Origin: an uncultured Oscillospiraceae bacterium
GTDB lineage: Bacteria; Bacillota; Clostridia; Oscillospirales; Acutalibacteraceae
Assembly: GCA_902490735.1 (NCBI GenBank)
Contig: CABUFC010000001.1
Coordinates: 248,001 to 312,000 of the forward strand
DNA length: 64,000 bases
Reading direction: 5' to 3'
Positions 1-9,267 of the stretch are shown piece after piece; within the stretch, counting starts at the first letter, position 1, and the number at the start of each line of letters is the position of its first letter. The translations under genes and the position numbers were made by a program. The notes beneath the pieces are model-generated. The model did no database searches. It was given only the letters and a program-made list of their open reading frames with translations, and was not told the DNA's origin.

Positions 1-435
1 GCAAACGTGATCGGTAATACTAAGCGCTTTTGGAATGCTTTTAATCAGTTCATAGTCTCCGGCTGAAAAGCCTTTGCTTACAAGCGCGCTGTATCCGCCT
101 ATAAAATTAACATTTACAGCAATTGCGGCCTCTTCTAATGCTAATGCAAATTTTGAAATATCACTGTTACTGCATGCTGCCGCCAGCAAAGCAATAGGGG
201 TTACTGAAATTCTTTTATTAATAATTGGTATGCCGTATTTTTGTTCGATTTCTTTGCAAACGGGTACAAGATTTTCAGCTTGAGTAATAATTTTATTTTT
301 AATTTTTTTGCATGCTGTATCTATGTCGCTGTCAATACAATCTAACAGCGATATTCCCATTGTTACCGTTCTAATATCAAGATGATCTTCTTCAATCATC
401 TTAATTGTCTCTAAAATATCATGTGTGTTATACAT
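1..435 (-). CDS. UPF0210/PFL (DUF711) family protein, 3' end outside window
   Basis: The minus strand is open from an ATG at 435 through the left edge, giving the N-terminal 145 residues. The start reads [20 protein letters not shown], followed by [16 protein letters not shown], which I recognise as the UPF0210 family (usually about 450 residues); its biochemical role is not established. A GGAGCAG ribosome binding site lies just upstream. The gene starts 12 bases after the ACT-domain gene ends. This ACT/UPF0210 pairing is common in Firmicutes, which suggests the ACT protein senses a ligand for its partner. The family call is fairly sure, the function is not. Confidence 0.8.
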   Translation of the reverse strand, partial: MYNTHDILETIKMIEEDHLDIRTVTMGISLLDCIDSDIDTACKKIKNKIITQAENLVPVCKEIEQKYGIPIINKRISVTPIALLAAACSNSDISKFALALEEAAIAVNVNFIGGYSALVSKGFSAGDYELIKSIPKALSITDHVC

Positions 436-447
436 TAAAAACTGCTC

Positions 448-717
448 CTAAATATTGTGCATGGAATTAAAAATATCCTCATGCATTGTGTGAATTTGCA
501 GGTTGCAGGATTTAGCCTTATCGTCAACAATGCTTGCAAATTTCGTAAATTCTATGCTGATTTTAGATATGTCACAAATCATAATCATGCAAAACAAATT
601 GTCTAAAACACTTTGCGTTACTTCAAGTATGTTAATATTATATTCAGCACATATTGCAGATATTTCTGCTAAAATTCCAACCTTATCTTTTCCTACTACC
701 GTGATAACTGCTTTCAT
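448..717 (-). CDS. ACT domain-containing protein (UPF0237 family)
   Basis: This 89-residue protein is a single ACT domain. MKAVITVVGKDKVGILAEIS opens with the beta strand and the KDKVGI ligand loop typical of ACT regulators, followed by helix one and NINILEVTQSVLDN. ACT domains usually bind amino acids or similar small ligands as dimers. The ATG has AGGAG ten bases upstream and a good sigma-A promoter at 745-773. The gene is cotranscribed with the UPF0210 gene immediately downstream, which it probably regulates. No catalytic domain is attached. Confidence 0.85.
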   Translation of the reverse strand: MKAVITVVGKDKVGILAEISAICAEYNINILEVTQSVLDNLFCMIMICDISKISIEFTKFASIVDDKAKSCNLQIHTMHEDIFNSMHNI

Positions 718-744
718 GTTATATCTCCTGTATTTATTTTTAAA

Positions 745-773
745 ATGATATCACAATATTTTTTAAAAGTAAA
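745..773 (-). promoter_or_regulatory. sigma-A-type promoter for the ACT/UPF0210 pair
   Basis: On the minus strand TTTACT (768-773) and TATCAT (745-750) are 17 bases apart, with an extended TGA before the -10 box. It lies about 30 bases upstream of the ACT gene start. Confidence 0.55.
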
Positions 774-849
774 CTCTAATTAAAATTTTTCTTTATTTTT
801 TTTAATAATTATGTATAATAGATATAAGATTAAAAAGGGAGTAGCTGTG

Positions 850-1332
850 ATGAATAAAGAAATTTTGTCTCTACTTATGAAAAATGCCAGATACACTGCC
901 GAGGATATCTCAATAATGACCGGCATGTCTAAAGAAGATGTTATAACTGAAATTCGGGATATGGAACATGCAGGAATTATTTGTGGATATAAACCGGTAA
1001 TTAATATTGAAAAAATCGACAAAGCAAATGTTTCCGCTTTAATCGAGCTAAAAGTTACGCCCGAGGCTAACAAAGGCTTTGAAGACATTGCTATGCAAAT
1101 AATGAAATACAGTGAAGTTGAATCTGTTTATCTAATGTCAGGCGGATATGATTTGTGCTGTATTGTAAAAGGTAAAACATTTCAAGAAGTTGCCATGTTT
1201 GTTGGTAAAGTATTAGCGCCGATGCACGGTGTTATTTCAACCGCTACACACTTTGTTTTAAGAAGATATAAAGAGATGGATGTCATTTTAAGCGATAATT
1301 CTACCGATGACAGAGGGAGCATTTCATTGTGA
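850..1332 (+). CDS. Lrp/AsnC family transcriptional regulator
   Basis: This is a 160-residue Lrp/AsnC regulator. The N-terminal winged helix-turn-helix covers roughly residues 1-50 (YTAEDISIMTGMSKEDV) and a RAM/ACT-like ligand domain follows (VESVYLMSGGYDLCCIVKG). I place the start at ATG 850, behind AAAGGGAG at 834-841. An in-frame ATG at 811 would overlap a TATAAT box at 814-819 and lacks a binding site. The stop overlaps the aminotransferase start by four bases, so the pair is translationally coupled. That suggests it controls or senses amino acids related to the aminotransferase; this is inference. Confidence 0.85.
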   Translation: MNKEILSLLMKNARYTAEDISIMTGMSKEDVITEIRDMEHAGIICGYKPVINIEKIDKANVSALIELKVTPEANKGFEDIAMQIMKYSEVESVYLMSGGYDLCCIVKGKTFQEVAMFVGKVLAPMHGVISTATHFVLRRYKEMDVILSDNSTDDRGSISL

Positions 1333-2510
1333 TTGATTACAGCAAGTATTTAAACAAAGAGGCTAATAATATAAAGCCTTCCGGAATAAGGAAGTTTTTT
1401 GATATTACCGAAACTATGCAAAATGTCATATCCTTAGGTGTTGGCGAGCCTGATTTTGCCACTCCTTGGCATATTTGTAATGCCGGTATAACTTCTTTAC
1501 AAAGCGGAAAAACAAGATATACTTCAAATTGGGGCATGAAAGAACTAAGATGCGAAATTGCAGAATTTATGGACCGGAAATACGGTCTTAAATATGACGC
1601 ACTATCTGAAACCTTAGTTACAGTAGGCGGTAGTGAAGCGATTGACCTTGCAATAAGAAGTCTTGTAAACCCCGGCGAGGAAGTAATAATTCCGCAGCCT
1701 TCTTTTGTTTGTTACGAACCTATTGTAAGGCTTGCCGGTGGCGTTCCGGTAATTATTGAATTAAAGCAAGATAACGGCTTTATTCTAACACCTGAGCAAA
1801 TCGCAGAAAAAATTACTGAAAAAACCAAGCTTATAATTTTACCGTATCCCGGCAACCCTACGGGCGCAATAATGAAAAAGCCCGATTTGGAAGCAATTAA
1901 AGATATAATTATAAAAAACAATCTGTTTGTTGTATCTGATGAGATTTATGCTGAACTTACATACGGCGAGGACCGACATGTATCCATTGCAGAATTAGAT
2001 GGCATGATTGAAAGAACGGTAGTTATTTCAGGTTTTTCAAAAACATATTCCATGACCGGCTGGCGCTTAGGATTTGCATGTGGGCCTAGAGAAATTTTAT
2101 CCGTGATGAAAAAAGTTCATCAATACGCTATTATGTGTGCACCAACAACATCTCAATTTGCCGCTATTGAGGCTTTAAAAAACGGTGATGACGACATTTT
2201 GCGTATGCGCAATGAGTATGATAATCGAAGAAGAATCATTGTACACGGATTTAACCAAATTGGACTTGAATGTTTTGAACCTTTAGGCGCGTTTTATGTA
2301 TTTCCATGTATTAAGTCAACAGGTTTAACAAGTGAAGAGTTTTGCGAAAAACTATTATATTCTAAAAAGGTGGCTGTAGTACCTGGCTCCGCTTTTGGCG
2401 AATCCGGCGAGGGTTATATAAGAGCATCTTATTGCTATTCTGTCGACCATATAAAAAATGCAATTGAGAGAATTTCTGAATTTTTAGGTGAAATTAAGAA
2501 TGGCCGTTAA
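1329..2510 (+). CDS. pyridoxal-phosphate aminotransferase, class I/II (AspC/PatA-like)
   Basis: This 393-residue fold-type I aminotransferase starts at GTG 1329, overlapping the regulator's stop. Visible motifs are LGVGEPDFATPWHI near the N terminus, the PYPGNPTGA substrate loop, VVSDEIYAELTY, and SGFSKTYSMTGWRLGF, where the lysine in SGFSK is the PLP Schiff-base residue. The length is normal. It probably transaminates aspartate, aromatic or branched-chain amino acids; the specificity cannot be read from the sequence. Coupling to an Lrp regulator is a frequent Clostridia arrangement. Confidence 0.9.
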   Translation: MIDYSKYLNKEANNIKPSGIRKFFDITETMQNVISLGVGEPDFATPWHICNAGITSLQSGKTRYTSNWGMKELRCEIAEFMDRKYGLKYDALSETLVTVGGSEAIDLAIRSLVNPGEEVIIPQPSFVCYEPIVRLAGGVPVIIELKQDNGFILTPEQIAEKITEKTKLIILPYPGNPTGAIMKKPDLEAIKDIIIKNNLFVVSDEIYAELTYGEDRHVSIAELDGMIERTVVISGFSKTYSMTGWRLGFACGPREILSVMKKVHQYAIMCAPTTSQFAAIEALKNGDDDILRMRNEYDNRRRIIVHGFNQIGLECFEPLGAFYVFPCIKSTGLTSEEFCEKLLYSKKVAVVPGSAFGESGEGYIRASYCYSVDHIKNAIERISEFLGEIKNGR

Positions 2511-3342
2511 AATACGTGTTAACGCAAAAATCAATTTAACGCTTGATGTTAAAGGAAGGCTTGATAATGGTTACCATGAAATTGACACTATAATGCAGTC
2601 AATTTCTTTATACGATGAGTTGTCATTTGATTTTTCCGGTGATGAAATATCTGTAAAAAGCGATAAAAAGCTTAGCGATAATATTGTAAATAAAGCTATT
2701 GAATTTTACTTAGCAACAGCTGGAATAACAACCGGTGTTAAATGCGAGATTATTAAAAACATTCCGTTATCGTCAGGCCTTGGCGGCGGAAGCGCTGATG
2801 CTGCAGGAACACTTATTGCTTTAAATTATTATTTTAATAATCTATTAAGTAATGATCAGCTTATAAATTTAGCTAAAGAGCTTGGCGCTGATGTACCCTT
2901 TTTTTTAGTAGGCGGTACATTAAGGGCGCAAGGAATTGGTGAGGTTTTAACGCCGGCTAATCTTACGGAAAAATACCATTGTTTAATTATAAAATGTGGA
3001 TTTAAACCCGGTACTAAAGAAATGTACAACAAAATTGACCGAATTTCAAATTTTTCAAGCAATTCAACAGGAGAGCTGTTTAATTCATTAAATGAAAGTG
3101 GGAAAATCAATTTAGTACATAACGATTTTCTTTGCGTTCAAAAGAGCCCTAAAATAAAAACTTTAATTTCAGAATTGTGTTCATCTGATTTTGCCGGCCT
3201 TTCCGGAAGCGGTCCGTGCGTATTTGCTTTATATAAGAGTTTTGATAAAGCAAATACTGATTATTTAAAATATAAAAACCGCTTTGATGATGTTTATTTG
3301 TGCACGACTGAAAAGAAGTCTTTTGTAATAACAAGTGAATAA
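2500..3342 (+). CDS. ispE: 4-diphosphocytidyl-2-C-methyl-D-erythritol kinase
   Basis: IspE is the ATP-dependent GHMP kinase of the MEP isoprenoid pathway. The protein has about 280 residues, the usual length. It starts VKIRVNAKINLTLDVKGR and carries the GHMP ATP-binding loop PLSSGLGGGSADAAG, the aspartate motif LGADVPFFL, and GLSGSGPCVFAL near the C terminus. I choose ATG 2500, 9 bases after AGGTG. The upstream GTG at 2488 overlaps that site. The start overlaps the aminotransferase end by 11 bases. Two later pathway genes, ispA and dxs, are at 45966-48642. Confidence 0.95.
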   Translation: MAVKIRVNAKINLTLDVKGRLDNGYHEIDTIMQSISLYDELSFDFSGDEISVKSDKKLSDNIVNKAIEFYLATAGITTGVKCEIIKNIPLSSGLGGGSADAAGTLIALNYYFNNLLSNDQLINLAKELGADVPFFLVGGTLRAQGIGEVLTPANLTEKYHCLIIKCGFKPGTKEMYNKIDRISNFSSNSTGELFNSLNESGKINLVHNDFLCVQKSPKIKTLISELCSSDFAGLSGSGPCVFALYKSFDKANTDYLKYKNRFDDVYLCTTEKKSFVITSE

Positions 3343-3348
3343 TAATAC

Positions 3349-3393
3349 AAATCTCTGTCAATATTGATGATATAAATTTGACGGAGGTTTTTT
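3349..3393 (+). promoter_or_regulatory. 13-bp hairpin enclosing the spoIIR ribosome binding site
   Basis: Bases 3349-3361 pair with 3378-3390 over 13 positions, two of them G-U. The loop is 16 bases, and T runs through 3388-3393 straight into the ATG. The 3' arm contains the whole ACGGAGG ribosome binding site. It could be an ispE terminator fused to the spoIIR leader, or an RNA switch that hides the start on read-through transcripts. Confidence 0.6.
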
Positions 3394-4002
3394 ATGAAAC
3401 TTAAAAAAATTACGATATCTCTTACTGTAGGTCTAATTTTGAGCGTCTTTTGGACACTTGCAAGTTTTGCTTCTTCTGTTGAAGAAATTGAAGACAACGT
3501 ATTAAGATTGCATATAATTGCAAATTCGGATTCTAAAGTCGATCAAGCTTTAAAGATTAAAGTTAGAGATGCTGTATTAGATGCGGGTTTTGCTGATTTT
3601 GAGCAATCGCAAAATCTGGATGAAGCCATTGCAAGAGCGACAGAATTATTGCCGGTATTTAACGAAGCTGCAAAAAAAGTAATATCTAAAGAAGGCTTTA
3701 ATTACGATGTTAAAGTAACAATTGAAGATTCATACTTTAATACGCGCGTTTATGACGATTTTTCGCTACCGGCAGGTACCTATAAAGCGTTAAAGATTGT
3801 AATAGGGGAAGGCAAAGGCAAAAACTGGTGGTGTGTAATGTTCCCATCTGTATGCATATCATCATGTAAAGATCACGATATTAGCGATGCTGTAGGAAAC
3901 AAAAGTACAAAAATTTGTAAAAATTCCGATGAGTATGAAATTAGGTTTAAAATATTCGATTGGTATGAATCAATAAAAAATAAAATTTTCAATAATTTAT
4001 AA
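3394..4002 (+). CDS. spoIIR: stage II sporulation protein R
   Basis: SpoIIR is the forespore-made secreted signal that activates the SpoIIGA protease and so pro-sigma-E in the mother cell. The 202-residue protein has an N-terminal hydrophobic signal segment (about residues 5-26), then VLRLHIIANSDSKVDQALKI, the family hallmark. YKALKIVIGEGKGKNWWCVM leads to the conserved WWCVMFPS core. The length is close to the family norm. The leader is unusual: the ribosome binding site lies inside a long hairpin. In Bacillus this gene is transcribed by sigma-F, but I could not find a convincing sigma-F box here. Confidence 0.93.
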   Translation: MKLKKITISLTVGLILSVFWTLASFASSVEEIEDNVLRLHIIANSDSKVDQALKIKVRDAVLDAGFADFEQSQNLDEAIARATELLPVFNEAAKKVISKEGFNYDVKVTIEDSYFNTRVYDDFSLPAGTYKALKIVIGEGKGKNWWCVMFPSVCISSCKDHDISDAVGNKSTKICKNSDEYEIRFKIFDWYESIKNKIFNNL

Positions 4003-4009
4003 TTTATAC

Positions 4010-4038
4010 TTGAAATTATAAATGCTTTATGTTATTAT
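4010..4038 (+). promoter_or_regulatory. sigma-A-type promoter for rpmE
   Basis: TTGAAA (4010-4015) and TATTAT (4033-4038) are 17 bases apart with an extended TGT before the -10 box. It sits 35 bases upstream of rpmE. Confidence 0.7.
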
Positions 4039-4072
4039 ACTACTGTTAAAGATTGAGAAAGGGGTGCTGATG

Positions 4073-4282
4073 ATGAAAAAGGATATTCATCCGAAGTATG
4101 AAGAGGCTACTGTAAAATGCGCCTGCGGAATGGAATTTAAAACTCGCTCTACTAAAAAAGATATTCGTCTTGACATATGCTCTAATTGTCATCCGTTCTT
4201 TACCGGAAAACAAAAACTTGTTGACACCGGTGGTCGTGTCGATAGATTTAAAAAACGTTTTCAATTGGAAGAAAGCAAATAG
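4073..4282 (+). CDS. rpmE: 50S ribosomal protein L31 (zinc-binding type)
   Basis: This 69-residue protein is L31. It begins [12 protein letters not shown] and keeps both cysteine pairs of the zinc-binding C+ form, CAC near residue 17 and CSNC near residue 37, followed by [29 protein letters not shown] at 4056-4064 serves the start. ATG 4070 (one residue longer) is equally possible, while the longer upstream extension would include the promoter. It is a monocistronic unit with its own promoter and a strong terminator. Confidence 0.95.
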   Translation: MKKDIHPKYEEATVKCACGMEFKTRSTKKDIRLDICSNCHPFFTGKQKLVDTGGRVDRFKKRFQLEESK

Positions 4283-4291
4283 CGTTTTACA

Positions 4292-4324
4292 AAATCCGCA
4301 ACTTTTATTAGTTGCGGATTTTTT
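4292..4324 (+). terminator. intrinsic terminator after rpmE
   Basis: An 11-bp stem, AAATCCGCAAC with GTTGCGGATTT, and an 8-base loop run into a T tract. Confidence 0.9.
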
Positions 4325-4345
4325 ACTGCAAAGAGGTTGATATAT

Positions 4346-4957
4346 TTGGAATACTATACCGTTTTAGAAGAATGCAAAGAAGAAATATTGGTAAAACGCT
4401 CTCGGTTTATTGCAACTGTGTTTCCGTGCAATACTGTTGATGAAGCCGAAGTTTATATTAAAAATACATGTTCTAAATATTATGATGCTAAACATAATTG
4501 CTACGCTTATATTGTTGGCAGCGTAATGCGCTTTTCCGATGACGGCGAGCCATCCGGTACTGCCGGAAAGCCAATACTAAACATACTTCAACATAAAAAT
4601 TTAAATAATTGTTTAATTGTTGTAACTAGATATTTTGGCGGAATATTGCTTGGTACCGGTGGTCTTTTACGCGCATATTCTGACGCGGCAATAAAGGTAC
4701 TGGATAGTTCAAAACTTGTTTTGTTAAAGGATTTTCTAATTTTAGCCGCAGAATATGATTATATGTTTCAAGGCTTAGTAGAAACAACGCTTAAAAGCTA
4801 TAACGGAAGAATTATTGACACCGTATTTTCTGATGTTGTAAGTATAAAAGTTGCTGTACCTAAAAAAGAAGCCGAAGTATTTATCAATAGTTTACACTCA
4901 AAATCTTGCGGAAAGTTAAATTTTTCGAAAATTTGCGAAAAATTTTTAAAAATTTAA
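4346..4957 (+). CDS. yigZ: YigZ/IMPACT family protein
   Basis: A YigZ/IMPACT family protein of about 203 residues. The N-terminal UPF0029 domain shows KRSRFIATVFPC, YDAKHNCYAYIVG, FSDDGEPSGTAGKPIL and VVTRYFGGILLGTGGLLRAY, all diagnostic. A C-terminal DUF1949-like ferredoxin fold follows. The exact bacterial function is unsettled, and the eukaryotic relative regulates GCN2. I choose TTG 4346 because AAAGAGG at 4330-4336 runs right up to the alternative TTG 4337, leaving that start no spacer. It follows the rpmE terminator, and no clear promoter is seen. Confidence 0.9.
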   Translation: MEYYTVLEECKEEILVKRSRFIATVFPCNTVDEAEVYIKNTCSKYYDAKHNCYAYIVGSVMRFSDDGEPSGTAGKPILNILQHKNLNNCLIVVTRYFGGILLGTGGLLRAYSDAAIKVLDSSKLVLLKDFLILAAEYDYMFQGLVETTLKSYNGRIIDTVFSDVVSIKVAVPKKEAEVFINSLHSKSCGKLNFSKICEKFLKI

Positions 4958-5009
4958 AGGATTTTGTAATATATTATCTAATAATATAATATAGATAAGG
5001 AGGCCTTAG

Positions 5010-6014
5010 ATGGAAAATATCAGGATGGTTACAGAACATAACGAAGAACTTATTTTATCTTCTAAAGCTGTTTTGTCTAAAAATTCAAGAGGAAGAAAAG
5101 TTTTTGAAGAACCATGTGATTTAAGAACTGAATTCCAGCGAGATCGTGATAGAATTATTCATTCAAAATCATTTCGTCGCTTAAAGCATAAAACGCAGGT
5201 CTTTTTATCGCCTGAGTCTGACCATTATAGAACAAGGCTAACACATACGCTTGAAGTGGCACAAATTGCCCGTACTATTTCGAGAGCTTTAAGGCTTAAC
5301 GAGGATTTAACTGAAGCAATTGCGCTTGGTCACGATTTAGGTCACACGCCGTTTGGACATGCAGGGGAGCGCGCTTTGGACGATCTCGTTGATGGTGGAT
5401 TTCGTCATTATGAGCAAAGTGTCAGAGTTTGCGAACTGCTTGAAAAAGATTTTCATGGCCTTAATTTAACATATGAAGTGCTTGACGGTATAAAAAGGCA
5501 TACAACCGGCGAGGAACCGATAACTTTAGAAGGCTCTGTTGTTAGAATTGCAGATAAAATTGCATATATTAACCATGATATTGACGATGCAATTCGAGCC
5601 AATGTTATTTTAGAAGAGGATATTCCTTCTGACATTAGAGAGTATTTAGGAAAAAATAAGACGCAGAGAATTGATAATCTTGTACATAATTTAGTAGATA
5701 ATAGTACGGAAAAAATTAGTTTTTCCGAAGAATGCTTGCTGTATTTTAATAAGCTGCACGATTTTCTGTTCCAAAATGTTTATTTTAATCCAAAAGCAAA
5801 AAGTGAAGAGTCAAAAGTTGCAGGAGTAATTGAAGGAATATATAATTACATTTTACACCATCCGGACAAGCTGCCGAGCGAATATACCGTTATAGTAAAA
5901 CGTGATGGTTTTGAGCGTGCAATAGCAGATTATATTGCAAGCATGACCGATCACTATGCCGTATCGATATATCAAAGTTATTTTATCCCAAAATTTTGGG
6001 AACTTCATATATAA
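5010..6014 (+). CDS. dgt: dGTPase-like HD-domain deoxynucleotide triphosphohydrolase
   Basis: This 334-residue HD-domain phosphohydrolase belongs to the deoxyguanosinetriphosphate triphosphohydrolase-like family. The metal ligands sit in RLTHTLEVAQIAR and GHDLGHTPFGHAGE, with a further aspartate in VRIADKIAYINHDIDDAI. RSKSFRRLKHKTQVF-type substrate-site residues are near the N terminus (IIHSKSFRRLKHKTQVF). Short dGTPase-like proteins of this kind are usual in Firmicutes just upstream of dnaG, as here. AAGGAGG at 4998-5004 supports ATG 5010. The nucleotide preference is not readable from sequence. Confidence 0.9.
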   Translation: MENIRMVTEHNEELILSSKAVLSKNSRGRKVFEEPCDLRTEFQRDRDRIIHSKSFRRLKHKTQVFLSPESDHYRTRLTHTLEVAQIARTISRALRLNEDLTEAIALGHDLGHTPFGHAGERALDDLVDGGFRHYEQSVRVCELLEKDFHGLNLTYEVLDGIKRHTTGEEPITLEGSVVRIADKIAYINHDIDDAIRANVILEEDIPSDIREYLGKNKTQRIDNLVHNLVDNSTEKISFSEECLLYFNKLHDFLFQNVYFNPKAKSEESKVAGVIEGIYNYILHHPDKLPSEYTVIVKRDGFERAIADYIASMTDHYAVSIYQSYFIPKFWELHI

Positions 6015-6027
6015 AGGAGTATATAAA

Positions 6028-7794
6028 TTGAGGATCCCTGACGATATTATAATGGAAATTAAATATCGTAATCCTATTGAGGAAGTTGTAGCGCCTTATG
6101 TTGCACTAAAAAGAGCTGGTAAAAATCTTACCGGTTTATGTCCTTTTCACAGTGAAAAAACGCCGTCTTTTACTGTTTATACTGACAGCAATTCTTATTA
6201 TTGTTTTGGCTGTGGAAATGGCGGCGACGCAGTTACTTTTATTAAAAATATTGAAAACCTTGATTACATAGACGCTTTAAAATTTCTCGCTGATAAATCC
6301 GGTGTTGTCATCCCGGAAGACGGCTTTGATGATTCTCTTTCTAAACTTAAAAGCAAGATTTATGAAATAAATAAAGAAGCCGCAAAATTTTACTTTGATA
6401 ATTTAAAGACCGACTCATGTAAATGGGCGCTTAATTATTTGACTAATCGTGGGCTTTCTGCAGATACCATTACCCACTTCGGCCTTGGAGTCGCGCCTGA
6501 TAGCTGGGATTCACTTATTAAACATTTAAAAACGAAAGGCTTTTATTTGTCGGACGTCGAGCAGGCAGGGCTTATTGTAAAAGGAAGCCACGGCTATTAT
6601 GATCGATTTAGAAATAAAGTTATGTTTCCTATAGTAGATCTTCAAAAACGAGTCATCGGTTTTTCCGGCAGAATGAATCCTGAAGATACTAAAAAAGGCG
6701 GTAAATACATAAATACCTCCGATACGGTTGTTTTTAAAAAAAGCCTCAATCTTTTTGGTATGAATTTTGCAAAAAATAATTGTAAAGACGGGCTTATTCT
6801 TGTTGAAGGCAATATGGATGTAATTTCATTGCACCAAGCTGGATTTAATAATGCTGTTGCGGCGCTCGGCACATCATTTACCGAGGAGCAAGCACGACTT
6901 ATGTCGCGATACACCGACCGAGTCATTGTTATGATGGATAGTGATAGCGCCGGAATTAAGGCTACAAATCGTGCATTGGAAATTTTACAAAATGTTGGTC
7001 TTGAAACAAAGGTTGTTCACGTACCTGACGGAAAAGACCCGGACGAGTTTATTAAGAAAAACGGAAAAGAACAGATGCGGCAAGTAATTAACGATGCTGC
7101 CGGTTCTCTTGATTATAAGCTGTTAGAAGCCAAAAACGGATTAGATTTAAAGATTAATGCAGATAGGTTAACTTATTTAAAAAATGCTGCAGAAATTTTA
7201 TCAGACATAGATGATATTCTTGCTGTTGATATTTACACAGGTAAAGTTGCTCAAATGTGCGGAATATCAAAATCCACATTATCAACGGAAATAGAATTAT
7301 TAAAATCAAAAAAATCAAAGAAAAAGAAGAATAATGAAATTAAAAAAATTATATCTCCGCGCATTGATTTTAATGATGTAAATCCTGAAAGAAGGAATAA
7401 CAAACGAGCTGTTTCTTGTGAAGAAACTCTACTTACAATATTTATTAAAAACCCCGATCTTTTAAAAGAATATAGTTTGACTGAAGATGTTTTTATAACA
7501 GATCTTTCAAAAAGGATTTATAAAAAGCTGCAAGGTATATATAACGCCGATAAATCTTTCGATATTGCATATTTTTTGAATGATTTTAACGATAAAGAGA
7601 TTGGGTATATTACTGCGTTATCAATAAATAATAACTACAATAATAACACTAAAAAGATTTTACAAGATACGCTTTTATTGCTCCAAGAGGAAAAAACGTT
7701 TATAAATCCAGGTAATTTAAATTCGCTAAAAGATGACGATTGGAAAAACATAATGCAAAACATTATAGAAAAGAAGGTCAAGAATGATGCATGA
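6028..7794 (+). CDS. dnaG: DNA primase
   Basis: DnaG makes RNA primers at the replication fork. It has about 588 residues in the usual order. An N-terminal zinc finger carries CPFH and CFGCGNGGD, and the TOPRIM core has [14 protein letters not shown] and MDSDSAG. A C-terminal helicase-binding region follows a lysine-rich linker. I place the start at TTG 6028, behind AAAGGAG at 6013-6019. A start at 5956 would overlap dgt by 59 bases and has no binding site. dgt-dnaG-rpoD form the macromolecular-synthesis operon, and the dnaG stop overlaps the rpoD start. Confidence 0.95.
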   Translation: MRIPDDIIMEIKYRNPIEEVVAPYVALKRAGKNLTGLCPFHSEKTPSFTVYTDSNSYYCFGCGNGGDAVTFIKNIENLDYIDALKFLADKSGVVIPEDGFDDSLSKLKSKIYEINKEAAKFYFDNLKTDSCKWALNYLTNRGLSADTITHFGLGVAPDSWDSLIKHLKTKGFYLSDVEQAGLIVKGSHGYYDRFRNKVMFPIVDLQKRVIGFSGRMNPEDTKKGGKYINTSDTVVFKKSLNLFGMNFAKNNCKDGLILVEGNMDVISLHQAGFNNAVAALGTSFTEEQARLMSRYTDRVIVMMDSDSAGIKATNRALEILQNVGLETKVVHVPDGKDPDEFIKKNGKEQMRQVINDAAGSLDYKLLEAKNGLDLKINADRLTYLKNAAEILSDIDDILAVDIYTGKVAQMCGISKSTLSTEIELLKSKKSKKKKNNEIKKIISPRIDFNDVNPERRNNKRAVSCEETLLTIFIKNPDLLKEYSLTEDVFITDLSKRIYKKLQGIYNADKSFDIAYFLNDFNDKEIGYITALSINNNYNNNTKKILQDTLLLLQEEKTFINPGNLNSLKDDDWKNIMQNIIEKKVKNDA

Positions 7795-8869
7795 AATTAA
7801 ACAAGAAAGCATAATTAACGATGATGATGCTGCAAAAATTCATGATGAGCAAAATCATGAAAAACAAGGTGATTCAGAAAATGAAGATTTTGAAGTAAAC
7901 GAAGAAGTTCCAAACGACTTAGAATCTTTAGAAGCTGAACCTCCTGTTTTAGATTTGGATTTTGTAGAACCGACGCTTGAAGATCTTCAATACGAAGAAA
8001 TGGAAGCCGAAAATGCAGATACCGATGATTTTAATGTTGATAATATTTCTCTTGACGATCCGGTTAAGGTGTATTTAAAGGAAATCGGTAAGGTTCCGCT
8101 TTTGGTCGGCGACGAAGAAATTGAACTTGCAACACGCATTGCAAACGGCGATATTAATGCAAAACAGCGTTTAACAGAAGCTAATTTAAGGCTTGTTGTA
8201 AGTATTGCTAAAAAATATGTTGGACGCGGAATGCATTTTCTTGATTTGATTCAGGAAGGAAACGTTGGCCTTATTAAGGCTGTTGAAAAGTTTGACTATA
8301 CTAAAGGCTTTAAGTTTTCAACCTATGCTACTTGGTGGATCCGTCAGGCGATAACAAGGGCTATTGCCGATCAGGCAAGAACAATTCGTATACCTGTTCA
8401 TATGGTTGAAACAATAAACAGGCTTAAAAAGGTTCAAAGTCAGCTTTTGCATGAAAACGGTAAAGAACCAACAGAAGAAATGATTGCCGAAAAGATGGAT
8501 CTTTCTGTTGAGCGCGTAAGGGAAATAATGCGTGTAGCCCAGGAACCGGTGTCAATGGAAACGCCAATCGGACCTGAGGAAGACAGCAGATTAATGGACT
8601 TTATTCGCGATGAAGAAGCCTTAGCACCTGATGATGCCGCCCTAAAAACCATTACCAACGAAGACATAGACAATGTTTTAAAAACATTAACTCCGCGTGA
8701 AGAAGCCGTTATTAGACTTCGTTTCGGACTTAAGGATGGACGTTGCCACACATTAGAAGAAGTCGGCAGCGAATTTGATGTAACCCGCGAAAGAATTAGG
8801 CAGATTGAAGCTAAGGCTTTGAGAAAACTGCGTCATCCTGTAAGAAGCAATAAGTTTAAAGACAGATAG
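7784..8869 (+). CDS. rpoD: RNA polymerase primary sigma factor SigA/RpoD
   Basis: The housekeeping sigma factor, 361 residues, is of the short Firmicutes type. An acidic N-terminal stretch of about 85 residues precedes region 1.2 ([17 protein letters not shown]). Region 2 includes the -10 recognition segment [17 protein letters not shown], and region 4.2 ends with [18 protein letters not shown], the -35-binding helix-turn-helix. The start ATG lies within the dnaG stop overlap, behind AAGAAGG. It fits the many TTGnnn-17-TAnnAT promoters seen elsewhere in this window. Confidence 0.97.
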   Translation: MMHEIKQESIINDDDAAKIHDEQNHEKQGDSENEDFEVNEEVPNDLESLEAEPPVLDLDFVEPTLEDLQYEEMEAENADTDDFNVDNISLDDPVKVYLKEIGKVPLLVGDEEIELATRIANGDINAKQRLTEANLRLVVSIAKKYVGRGMHFLDLIQEGNVGLIKAVEKFDYTKGFKFSTYATWWIRQAITRAIADQARTIRIPVHMVETINRLKKVQSQLLHENGKEPTEEMIAEKMDLSVERVREIMRVAQEPVSMETPIGPEEDSRLMDFIRDEEALAPDDAALKTITNEDIDNVLKTLTPREEAVIRLRFGLKDGRCHTLEEVGSEFDVTRERIRQIEAKALRKLRHPVRSNKFKDR

Positions 8870-8883
8870 TATGGTGATTAAGA

Positions 8884-9267
8884 ATGATTTTAAATTCTGA
8901 AACAGATTATGCCATTAGAATTGTTTCTTTTTTATCTAAACAAAGTGAGCATTGCTCAACAAGCGTAATTTCAAAAGAAACAGGAGTTACGCAAGGCTTT
9001 GTTTTAAAAATTCTGCATACATTAACGGTGGCAGGATATGTAAAGTCCTACAAAGGAAAAAACGGCGGTTATTGTTTAAAACGTAATCCTGAAGAAATTA
9101 AACTTCTTGAAATCATTGAACTTTTCGGCGGTACAACATTTTTAAACAAGTGTCAGCACAACAATTGCTGCACAAAACCCGGTGGCATTTGCGAATTTAG
9201 AGATGTTTTTGAGGACGCAACAAATTATTTAAACAACCTATTTGGAAAGGTAACATTTCATTCATGA
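8884..9267 (+). CDS. Rrf2 family transcriptional regulator
   Basis: This 127-residue Rrf2 protein starts MILNSETDYAIRIVSFLSKQ, with a winged helix-turn-helix (ISKETGVTQGFVLKILHTL) and the GKNGGYCLKR wing. The C-terminal part has the cysteines CQHNNCC and C-x-FRDVF, in the region where IscR/NsrR relatives hold an iron-sulfur cluster, so a redox or Fe-S sensor is plausible but unproven. It follows rpoD by 14 bases and overlaps the TSCPD gene by 4 bases. Confidence 0.88.
   Translation: MILNSETDYAIRIVSFLSKQSEHCSTSVISKETGVTQGFVLKILHTLTVAGYVKSYKGKNGGYCLKRNPEEIKLLEIIELFGGTTFLNKCQHNNCCTKPGGICEFRDVFEDATNYLNNLFGKVTFHS

Noticed and set aside
74..283. A 69-codon plus-strand frame at the left edge
   Set aside because: It is antisense to the UPF0210 gene, which is recognisable by family motifs.
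3337..3374. A sigma-F promoter for spoIIR
   Set aside because: GAATA and GATGATATA were tried as boxes, but both mismatch the consensus and the spacing is wrong.
4964..4990. A promoter for dgt (TTGTAA and TATAAT)
   Set aside because: The boxes are only 15 bases apart in an AT-only stretch with several alternative -10 boxes, so it is not specific enough to list.
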